Shown here piece by piece: positions 7,565 through 13,207 of a stretch of 13,207 nucleotides of DNA. Numbering within the stretch: the stretch's first letter is position 1; every line of letters begins with the position of its first letter. This DNA is from Pseudomonadota bacterium (GTDB taxonomy: Bacteria > Pseudomonadota > Alphaproteobacteria > Rhizobiales > Rhizobiaceae). The stretch is taken from positions 1 through 13,207 of the forward strand of contig JAEWOP010000186.1 in assembly GCA_023399635.1 (NCBI GenBank), given 5' to 3'. A model generated the notes under the pieces. It did no database searches and was not told the origin of the DNA. It was given only the letters and a program-made list of their open reading frames with translations. The translations under genes and the position numbers were made by a program.

Positions 7565-8875
7565 ATGAGCACGGGCTTTTTCGGAGACATCCAGAAGATC
7601 ATGTATGAAGGGCCGGACAGCACCAATCCGCTCGCCTTCCGCTATTATAACCCAGATGAAATCGTGGCCGGAAAGCGCATGGAGGACCATCTCCGGTTCG
7701 CCATCGCCTATTGGCACACATTTGCATGGGAAGGCGGCGACCCGTTCGGCGGGCGCACCTTCGACCGGCCCTGGTATGGCGACGACATGGGCAAGGCGAA
7801 GCTCAAGGCCGATGTCGCCTTCGAGATGTTCAGCCTGATCGGTGCGCCCTACTACTGCTTCCATGACGCGGACGTGCGGCCGGAAGGCAATTCCTTTGCC
7901 GAGAACACGAAGAACCTGAACGAGATCGTCGACTACTTTGCCAAGAAGCAGGAGGAGACGGGCGTCAAGCTGCTGTGGGGCACGGCTAACCTCTTCTCGC
8001 ACCGCCGCTTCATGTCAGGTGCGTCGACCAATCCCGACCCAGACGTGTTCGCCTTTTCGGCCGCCACCATCAAGACCTGCATGGACGCAACCATGAAGCT
8101 CGGGGGGGAAAACTACGTTCTCTGGGGCGGTCGCGAGGGCTACGAGACCTTGCTGAATACCGACCTCTCGCGTGAGCTCGACCAGATGGCGCGCATGCTC
8201 ACCATGGTCGTCGAGTACAAGCACAAGATCGGCTTCAAGGGCACGATCCTGGTGGAGCCGAAGCCGCAGGAGCCCACGAAGCATCAGTACGACTATGATG
8301 TCGGCACGGTCTATGGCTTCCTGAAGAAGTACGGCCTCGAGAACGAAGTGAAGATGAACATCGAGCAGGGTCACGCGATCCTGGCCGGGCACACGTTCGA
8401 GCACGAACTGGCGCTTGCCGGTGCGTTGGGCATACTCGGTTCCATCGACATGAACCGCAACGACTACCAGTCCGGCTGGGACACCGATCAGTTCCCCAAC
8501 AATGTGCCGGAAATGGCGCTCGCCTATTACCAGGTCCTGCAGAACGGCGGCTTCACGACGGGCGGCACCAACTTCGACGCCAAGCTGCGCCGCCAGTCGC
8601 TCGATCCGGAGGACCTGCTGCACGGCCACATCGGCGGCATGGATTGCTGTGCCCGTGGCCTCAAGGCTGCGGCAAAGATGATCGAGGACGGGGCGCTTTC
8701 GAAGCCGCTTGCGGAACGCTACGCCGGCTGGGACAGCGCCGAGGCGCAGAAGATGCTGCGCGGCGAATACACGCTGGAGGACATCACCGCCCGCGTCGAG
8801 CGCGACAACATCAATCCGGAGCCGCGCTCGGGACGCCAGGAGTACCTGGAAAACATCGTCAACCGCTACGTCTGA
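7565..8875 (+). CDS. xylA: Xylose isomerase (class II)
   Basis: A 436-residue TIM-barrel enzyme converting D-xylose to D-xylulose, and D-glucose to D-fructose in vitro, with two divalent metal ions. Length and an N-terminal extension ending in WHTFAWEGGDPFG mark the long class II form. All active-site residues are present, each one position before E. coli numbering: H100 and D103 (CFHDADVRP), E231 and K233 (VEPKPQEPTKHQ), E267, H270, D295 (SIDMNRND), D306 and D308 (WDTDQFP), and D338 (TNFDAK). The start ATG follows AGGAGG with about 6 bases spacing. It is the last gene of the regulator-xylB-xylA operon; a strong hairpin and T tract follow 16 bases after the stop. With xylB it completes the isomerase route of xylose catabolism. 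This differs from the oxidative Weimberg or Dahms routes found in some other alphaproteobacteria. Confidence 0.98.
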   Translation: MSTGFFGDIQKIMYEGPDSTNPLAFRYYNPDEIVAGKRMEDHLRFAIAYWHTFAWEGGDPFGGRTFDRPWYGDDMGKAKLKADVAFEMFSLIGAPYYCFHDADVRPEGNSFAENTKNLNEIVDYFAKKQEETGVKLLWGTANLFSHRRFMSGASTNPDPDVFAFSAATIKTCMDATMKLGGENYVLWGGREGYETLLNTDLSRELDQMARMLTMVVEYKHKIGFKGTILVEPKPQEPTKHQYDYDVGTVYGFLKKYGLENEVKMNIEQGHAILAGHTFEHELALAGALGILGSIDMNRNDYQSGWDTDQFPNNVPEMALAYYQVLQNGGFTTGGTNFDAKLRRQSLDPEDLLHGHIGGMDCCARGLKAAAKMIEDGALSKPLAERYAGWDSAEAQKMLRGEYTLEDITARVERDNINPEPRSGRQEYLENIVNRYV

Positions 8876-8891
8876 CGAGACCCAGAAGTGG

Positions 8892-8919
8892 AAAGGGCCG
8901 GCATGCCGGCCCTTTTTTT
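8892..8919 (+). terminator. Intrinsic terminator after xylA
   Basis: A 24-base perfect palindrome at 8892-8915 (stem GGGCCGG/CCGGCCC with CATG loop) runs straight into seven T at 8913-8919. It ends the xyl operon. The flanking AAA gives TTT on the other strand, so it may also partly stop the convergent aldo/keto reductase transcript, whose gene ends at 8939. Confidence 0.92.
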
Positions 8920-8938
8920 GTTGGCGCTGCAGCTTCGA

Positions 8939-9814
8939 TCAGGCGGCGGCGCCTGCAATACAGTCCAGCTGGCGCACTGTCTCTTCCGAGAGTTCAAGTT
9001 CGGCTGCTGCAAGATTTTCTCGCAGGTGCGCAACCGAGGACGTGCCGGGGATCAGCAGGATGTTCGGAGACCGCTGCAGAAGCCAGGCAAGTGCCACCTG
9101 CATCGGGGTCGCCCCGAGCCCATTGGCTACCTCGTTGAGCGTTGCAGACTGCAGCGGCGAGAAGCCGCCGAGTGGGAAGAACGGGACGTAGGCAATCCCC
9201 GCATCCGACAGCATGTCGATCAGTTCGTCGTCGTTGCGATGGGCGATGTTGTACATGTTCTGCACGCCGACGATGTCGCAGATCCTGCGGGCCTCCTCGA
9301 TCTGTTTTGCCGTTACGTTGGAAAGCCCGATATGACGGATTAGCCCTTGGCGCTGAAGCTCCGCAAGTACGGTGACCTGCTCCTCGATCGAACCTTCCGC
9401 CGGACCGTGCACGTCGAACATGATGCGCAGGTTGACGACCTGCATCGTGTCGAGCTGCAGATTGCGCAGGTTGTCATGCACGGCTTGCGTAAGCTGATCC
9501 TTGGAGAAAGCGGGATCCCACGAACCCTCCGGGCCTCGCGTTGCGCCGATCTTGGTGACGATCGTCAGGTCGTCCGGATAGGGATGAAGCGCCTCGCGGA
9601 TGATCTGATTGGTAATGTGCGGCCCGTAGAAGTCGCTGGTGTCGATGTGGTTGACCCCGTGTTCAACCGCGGCACGAAGCACTGCAATTGCTTGGTTGCG
9701 ATCCTTCGGTGGCCCGAAGACGCCTGGCCCTGCAAGCTGCATGGCGCCATAACCCAGGCGCTTCACCTGACGGTCGCCAAGCTGGAACGTCCCTGATTTC
9801 GCGATATCGACCAT
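8939..9814 (-). CDS. Aldo/keto reductase, YdbC/PdxI-like
   Basis: A 291-residue cytoplasmic NAD(P)H-dependent oxidoreductase with the aldo/keto reductase barrel. It closely resembles E. coli YdbC (pyridoxal reductase PdxI) in RLGYGAMQLAGPGVFGPP (19-36), NHIDTSDFYGP (55-65) and IPGTSSVAHLRENL near the C-terminus. The catalytic residues D58, Y63 and K88 are present. The usual catalytic histidine position reads VNLR, which I recall also in YdbC, so this is a subfamily trait rather than damage. Pyridoxal reduction in vitamin B6 salvage is a plausible role, but related enzymes reduce various aldehydes. The start is ATG 9814, preceded by AAGGAG at good spacing. The frame stays open to 9922, but that extension lacks similarity and would overlap the LysR start. 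The gene is divergent from the LysR-family regulator, the usual arrangement for a regulated enzyme. Confidence 0.93.
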   Translation of the reverse strand: MVDIAKSGTFQLGDRQVKRLGYGAMQLAGPGVFGPPKDRNQAIAVLRAAVEHGVNHIDTSDFYGPHITNQIIREALHPYPDDLTIVTKIGATRGPEGSWDPAFSKDQLTQAVHDNLRNLQLDTMQVVNLRIMFDVHGPAEGSIEEQVTVLAELQRQGLIRHIGLSNVTAKQIEEARRICDIVGVQNMYNIAHRNDDELIDMLSDAGIAYVPFFPLGGFSPLQSATLNEVANGLGATPMQVALAWLLQRSPNILLIPGTSSVAHLRENLAAAELELSEETVRQLDCIAGAAA

Positions 9815-9886
9815 TGTCTTTCTCCTTGGTTGAGGATGTGAAGTAATGGTGCAGAGATACGCGCTAGCGTTTGCCTTGATAATCCG

Positions 9887-9908
9887 GCACAATCGATACG
9901 GGTTGTGC
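9887..9908. promoter_or_regulatory. Inverted repeat between the AKR and LysR genes, candidate LysR binding site
   Basis: GCACAA and TTGTGC form 6-base arms separated by 10 bases in the 107-base divergent intergenic region, 14 bases before the LysR start. LysR-type regulators bind interrupted dyads of about this size near their own promoter. Read on the minus strand, TTGTGC could also serve as the -35 of the reductase gene, with CGCTAG 17 bases on. Confidence 0.45.
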
Positions 9909-9921
9909 GGAAGGGCGAACA

Positions 9922-10830
9922 ATGGATGTGGAACTGGGGGATCTGGGAGCTTTCGTTACGGTGGCGCGGGCAAAGGGCTTCCGGGAGGGAGCCCGACTGA
10001 GCGGGGCGAGCCCTTCAGCCTTGAGCGAGGCGGTGAGGCGGCTTGAGGCGGAACTGGGCGTTCGTCTCTTAAACCGCACGACACGCTCCGTCGCTCCCAC
10101 CGAAGCAGGAGGGATGCTGCTCGCCCGGCTGGCGCCCGCACTTGGCGAGGTTGAAGCTGCGCTCGATGCCGTCAACGGCTTTCGCGAGCGGCCGGCAGGA
10201 ACGCTGAAGCTGAACGTCCCGATCAGCGCAGCACGGCTGGTGCTGCCGAAGATCGTACCGCCATTCCTCGCGGCGTATCCCGACATCCGGCTGGAGGTGA
10301 TGACGGATGAGAGTTTCGTCGATGTGCTGGCCGCCGGCTGTGATGCAGGCATCCGCTATGGTGAGCGGCTAGAGCAGGACATGATTGCCGTGCCGATCGG
10401 GCCACGCTCCCAGGCCTATGGCTTTGCCGCCTCACCAGCCTATCTGGACCGCCACGGGCGGCCAGAGCATCCGCGCGATCTTCTGAATCATTCCTGCCTG
10501 CGTCACCGTTTCCCGAGCGGCAACATGCCGAACTGGGAGCTTGAGAAGGATGGCGAGGTGGTGGTGGTCGAGCCGAAGGGGCCGCTGATCGTCCAGGCTG
10601 GAGGGGCGATCGATCTGGCCATCGAGGCCGCAGCCGCAGGGATCGGCATCATCGCGCTCTTTGAGGAATGGCTGCGTCCGCACCTTGAACGTGGTGCGCT
10701 TGAGCCGGTGCTGCAGCCATGGTGGCAGGAGTTTCCGGGTCCTTTCCTGTATTATCCCGGTCGGCGCCTTGTGCCGGCGCCGTTGCGTGCCTTTGTGGAT
10801 TACGTCAAGTCACACCCGATCAATCCATAA
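9922..10830 (+). CDS. LysR-family transcriptional regulator
   Basis: A 302-residue regulator of normal LysR length. Residues 3-62 form the winged helix-turn-helix (LGDLGAFVTVARAKGF, ASPSALSEAVRRLEAELGVRLLNRTTRSVAPTEAG). Residues about 90-300 form the effector-binding domain, with GTLKLNVPISAARLVLPKIVPPFL marking the CrgA/YafC-like subgroup often paired with oxidoreductases. Start ATG 9922 has AAGGG six bases upstream. Divergent from the aldo/keto reductase gene with a dyad between them, it most likely controls that gene and itself. The effector is unknown. The stop is 41 bases before the transporter operator at 10872, with no hairpin between, so some read-through into the transporter operon is conceivable. 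Confidence 0.94.
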   Translation: MDVELGDLGAFVTVARAKGFREGARLSGASPSALSEAVRRLEAELGVRLLNRTTRSVAPTEAGGMLLARLAPALGEVEAALDAVNGFRERPAGTLKLNVPISAARLVLPKIVPPFLAAYPDIRLEVMTDESFVDVLAAGCDAGIRYGERLEQDMIAVPIGPRSQAYGFAASPAYLDRHGRPEHPRDLLNHSCLRHRFPSGNMPNWELEKDGEVVVVEPKGPLIVQAGGAIDLAIEAAAAGIGIIALFEEWLRPHLERGALEPVLQPWWQEFPGPFLYYPGRRLVPAPLRAFVDYVKSHPINP

Positions 10831-10867
10831 GGTATCCGCTGTTGATGAGGCATTTGTACGCTTAAAC

Positions 10868-10885
10868 CTGCTTTACGTACCTCAA
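10868..10885 (+). promoter_or_regulatory. LacI-type operator, site 2, upstream of the sugar ABC transporter operon
   Basis: Shares the 14-base core TTTACGTACCTCAA with site 1 at 4992-5005. The right half-site is identical and the left half is weaker (CTGC instead of TTGA). A CTAGC-containing -10 lies at about 10893-10898, at the same distance as in site 1. The conserved block continues with the same spacing to the ribosome binding site GGGAGGA at 10907-10913. This points to control of the transporter by the LacI-family protein encoded at 5037-6062. Confidence 0.68.
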
Positions 10886-10920
10886 AACTTTGGCTAGCGT
10901 GAAATCGGGAGGAAGTTCAG

Positions 10921-11013
10921 GTGCATCTAGACGTTGAATTCGAAACTGGCGCTTGCTGCGCGGGGAGAGCTGCGGTCGCGTCCCTGCCCATGGCTGCGGG
11001 TGGTGCTCGATGA
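10921..11013 (+). CDS. Possible 30-residue leader ORF upstream of the transporter ATPase
   Basis: GTG at 10921 sits 7 bases after the strong ribosome binding site GGGAGGA (10907-10913). It opens a 30-codon frame whose TGA (11011-11013) overlaps the ATPase ATG at 11010. The product (starting MHLDVEFETGACC) resembles nothing I recognise and has no signal peptide or membrane segment. It uses the only strong ribosome binding site of the operon start, so its likely role is to deliver ribosomes to the ATPase by translational coupling. Alternatives: a degenerate N-terminus separated from the ATPase by a frameshift, or chance. A TTG at 10953 in the ATPase frame is another possible start, but it has no ribosome binding site. 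Confidence 0.4.
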   Translation: MHLDVEFETGACCAGRAAVASLPMAAGGAR

Positions 11014-12536
11014 TGCCCGGATCTTCGGAGAACGGACCGGCGATTCTTGCCGCGCGGTCGCTGTCGAAAAGCTTTGGGCCCGTCGAGGTCCTGCACAATG
11101 TCGGCTTGACGGTGCAGCCGGGCGAGGTGCACGCCATCATTGGTGAGAACGGCGCCGGCAAATCGACGCTGATGAAGATCCTGGCCGGAAACCACGCGCC
11201 GACGCGCGGCGAGATCCTCATTGACGGACAGCCCGTGCAGTTTTCCGGTCCGGTCGACGCAGAGCATCGTGGCATTGTTCTCGTTCACCAGGAAATCCTG
11301 CTCGCTCCGGATCTGACGGTGGCGCAAAACATCTACCTTGGTCGCGAGCTTCCGAAGGGGCTCACGGTTGATGACCGGGCGATGAACGCGGGCGCGGCGA
11401 AGGCGCTTGCCGACCTCGGTGCCGAGATCGATCCAAAGGCGATCGTAGGGCGGCTGTCGATTGCGCAGCGCCAGTTGGTGCAGATCGCCCGCGTGCTGCT
11501 TGTTCCTCACCGCGTCGTCATCTTCGATGAGCCCACGGCTTCGCTGACGCCATTCGAGACTGAGGCGCTGCTCAAGGTCATCACCGATATTCGCGCCAAG
11601 GGCGTCGGCGTCCTCTATATTTCCCATCGGCTGCCGGAGGTGAAGGAAATCGCCGACCGGGTGACGGTGCTGCGTGACGGTCATGTCGTGGCGACCCATC
11701 AGGTTGCCGACATCGAGCCTGCCGATATGGCGCGGTTGATGGTCGGCCGTGACGTGACAAAGCTATATCCGGATCGGCATGCCACCGGCCAGGCCCAGGA
11801 GACGGTACTGGAGGTCAAGGACTTCACCGTTCCCGGCTATGCGAAAGATGCAAGCTTTCATCTGCGAAAGGGCGAGATCCTTGGCTTTGCCGGTCTCGTC
11901 GGGGCAGGACGCACCGAACTGATGGAGGGCATTGTGGGGCTGCGCCGCGGCCATGGGTCGGTCCGCCACAACGGCGCCGCCGTCACCTTCGCCGATGCAC
12001 AGGCCAGCCTGAAGGCCGGCATCGCCTATCTTTCCGAGGACCGCAAGGGCAAGGGGCTTCTGCTCCTGAAGGATCTTGCGACGAACCTGACGCTTGCCTC
12101 GATCGGCAAGTTCGTGCGCGGCTTGCAGATCGATCGCAAGCGTGAGTCGGATGCGCTGGACGGAGCTATCGCGGAGTTTGATATCCGCACGGGCCGCAAG
12201 GACCTGCTGGCCGGCCAGCTTTCCGGCGGTAACCAGCAGAAGCTCTTGATCGCCAAGATGATGCTGCTCGATCCGTCAATCGTCATCATCGATGAGCCGA
12301 CGCGCGGGATCGATATCGGTACCAAGGAACAGATCTACAAATTTATCGCCCGGCTGGCGGAGGAAGGACGATCCATCATCGTCGTCTCTTCCGAAATGCC
12401 GGAGCTGATCGGCATCTGCGACCGCATCCTCGTCATGCGGTCGGGGCAGATTGTCGGTGAAGTCACAGGGGAACACATGACAGAAAATGAAATCGTGGTG
12501 CTTGCCACCGGCGTAAGAACCGGGGAGGCTGCCTGA
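11010..12536 (+). CDS. Sugar ABC transporter ATP-binding protein (RbsA/XylG-type, two ATPase domains)
   Basis: A 508-residue cytoplasmic energy-coupling subunit of a CUT2-class sugar importer. The first nucleotide-binding domain has Walker A GENGAGKST (45-53), the degenerate signature LSIAQ (149-153) and Walker B IFDEP (171-175). The second domain has the usual degenerate Walker A GLVGAGRTE (295-303, Arg for Lys), signature LSGGNQQK (404-411) and Walker B IIDEPTRGID (426-435). This asymmetry and length are typical of RbsA, XylG and MglA. I choose ATG 11010 (11013 also possible), where the leader ORF stop overlaps. Its own ribosome binding site is weak, which fits coupling. The permease starts 4 bases after the stop. 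Substrate specificity is not readable; the shared LacI-type operator with xylBA makes xylose or another pentose the best guess. Family members cannot be told apart reliably without the binding protein, which lies outside the window. Confidence 0.93.
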   Translation: MMPGSSENGPAILAARSLSKSFGPVEVLHNVGLTVQPGEVHAIIGENGAGKSTLMKILAGNHAPTRGEILIDGQPVQFSGPVDAEHRGIVLVHQEILLAPDLTVAQNIYLGRELPKGLTVDDRAMNAGAAKALADLGAEIDPKAIVGRLSIAQRQLVQIARVLLVPHRVVIFDEPTASLTPFETEALLKVITDIRAKGVGVLYISHRLPEVKEIADRVTVLRDGHVVATHQVADIEPADMARLMVGRDVTKLYPDRHATGQAQETVLEVKDFTVPGYAKDASFHLRKGEILGFAGLVGAGRTELMEGIVGLRRGHGSVRHNGAAVTFADAQASLKAGIAYLSEDRKGKGLLLLKDLATNLTLASIGKFVRGLQIDRKRESDALDGAIAEFDIRTGRKDLLAGQLSGGNQQKLLIAKMMLLDPSIVIIDEPTRGIDIGTKEQIYKFIARLAEEGRSIIVVSSEMPELIGICDRILVMRSGQIVGEVTGEHMTENEIVVLATGVRTGEAA

Positions 12537-12540
12537 AGCC

Positions 12541-13207
12541 ATGACACCTGCCGCAACTGAAACGGTGAAACCGAAGACATCGCGCGACTGGGACCTTCGT
12601 GCCGTAGCGCCCTTCATCGCGCTTGCCCTGCTTCTGGTGCTCGGGGCGCTGGCGAATGACAACTTCATCTCCGTCGCCAACCTGTCCAATGTCATCACCC
12701 GCAGCGCCTTCATTGCCATCATTGCGCTGGGCGCCACCTACGTCATCTCATCGGGCGGGCTCGATCTTTCCGTTGGCGCGATGGTGGCCTTTGTCGCCAG
12801 CCTGATGATCCTGTTCATGAATTCCGGCATGATCGCCGATCCTTTGATGATGCTGATTGCCGGCATGGCGCTTGCCGTAGTGATCGGCGCCGCTTGTGGC
12901 TTGTTCAACGGACTGATCACGACGGTTGGACAAATCGAGCCGTTTATCGCAACGCTTGGCACCATGGGCATCTACCGTGGGCTCACCCCCTGGCTCAGCC
13001 AGGGCGGGGCGATCCCCCTGCGCGACCGTGAGCTCCAGGCGCTCTATCGGCCGGTCTATTTCGGCGAGATATTCGGCGTGCCGGTGCCGATCGTTGCGAT
13101 CTTCCTGACCGCTGCCATCGCCGCCTTTGTGCTCTACCGCACGCGCTACGGTCGCCATCTGATTGCGGTCGGCTCCAACGAGGATGTGGCCCGCTATTCC
13201 GGTATCT
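12541..13207 (+). CDS. Sugar ABC transporter permease (RbsC-type, partial at right edge)
   Basis: The first 222 residues of an inner-membrane permease of the CUT2 family (branched-chain amino acid/sugar BPD transport type), starting at ATG 12541 and running off the right edge. After a short hydrophilic N-terminus (MTPAATETVKPKTSRDWDLR), hydrophobic segments are visible. Family motifs include ISSGGLDLSVGAMVAFVA, GLFNGLITTVGQIEPFIATLGTMGIYRGL and YGRHLIAVGSNEDVARYSGI, all matching RbsC-like permeases. The full protein would be expected at about 320-340 residues. The start is 4 bases after the ATPase stop, so the two are co-translated. The N-terminus is shorter than that of E. coli XylH, so it is closer to RbsC in build; that does not fix the substrate. 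The periplasmic binding protein gene, needed for uptake, is not in the window. Confidence 0.92.
   Translation, partial: MTPAATETVKPKTSRDWDLRAVAPFIALALLLVLGALANDNFISVANLSNVITRSAFIAIIALGATYVISSGGLDLSVGAMVAFVASLMILFMNSGMIADPLMMLIAGMALAVVIGAACGLFNGLITTVGQIEPFIATLGTMGIYRGLTPWLSQGGAIPLRDRELQALYRPVYFGEIFGVPVPIVAIFLTAAIAAFVLYRTRYGRHLIAVGSNEDVARYSGI

Noticed and set aside
9815..9922. N-terminal extension of the aldo/keto reductase by 36 residues
   Set aside because: The extension lacks similarity and overlaps the LysR start; ATG 9814 has AAGGAG at proper spacing and starts like the family.
10953..11009. TTG start for the ABC ATPase 19 codons upstream
   Set aside because: No ribosome binding site precedes it, and the added residues are unlike RbsA-type N-termini.

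Overview
The window looks like chromosomal DNA from an alphaproteobacterium of the Rhizobiaceae type (Ensifer/Sinorhizobium, Rhizobium or Agrobacterium). This rests on three things: high-GC codon use, the gltX-lysS tandem, and the proteins resembling rhizobial versions more than enteric ones. The genus call is inference. Coding density is high, no gap exceeds about 180 bases, and there are no tRNA or rRNA genes, insertion sequences, CRISPR arrays or prophage genes.

Layout, left to right. (1) Minus strand, 1-2112: gltX (glutamyl-tRNA synthetase) followed by lysS (class II lysyl-tRNA synthetase, cut by the left edge). Strikingly, lysS shows AGG where its ATG is expected. (2) Minus strand, 2220-3992: an SLC13-type membrane permease with two central RCK_C-like domains. 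(3) Minus strand, 4141-4887: a TerC-family membrane protein with its own intrinsic terminator. (4) Plus strand, 5037-8875: a pentose operon made of a LacI-family regulator, xylB (xylulokinase) and xylA (xylose isomerase), closed by a strong terminator. (5) A divergent pair: a minus-strand aldo/keto reductase close to E. coli YdbC/PdxI, and a plus-strand LysR-family regulator. (6) Plus strand, 10872 to the right edge: a sugar ABC transporter operon with an RbsA-type double ATPase and an RbsC-type permease cut by the edge. A 30-codon leader ORF precedes the ATPase and overlaps its start.

The main biological link is a repeated regulatory block. A 42-base stretch from a palindromic LacI-type operator (core TACGTA) to the ribosome binding site occurs upstream of the LacI-xylB-xylA operon and again, with identical spacing, upstream of the ABC transporter operon 5,880 bases away. 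The LacI protein therefore probably represses its own operon and the transporter together, giving one regulon for pentose uptake, isomerisation and phosphorylation. The AKR/LysR pair lies between the two halves and does not carry the operator.

I saw no clear undescribed system. Items most worth a second look are the missing lysS start codon, the duplicated operator-promoter block, and the coupled leader ORF ahead of the transporter ATPase.
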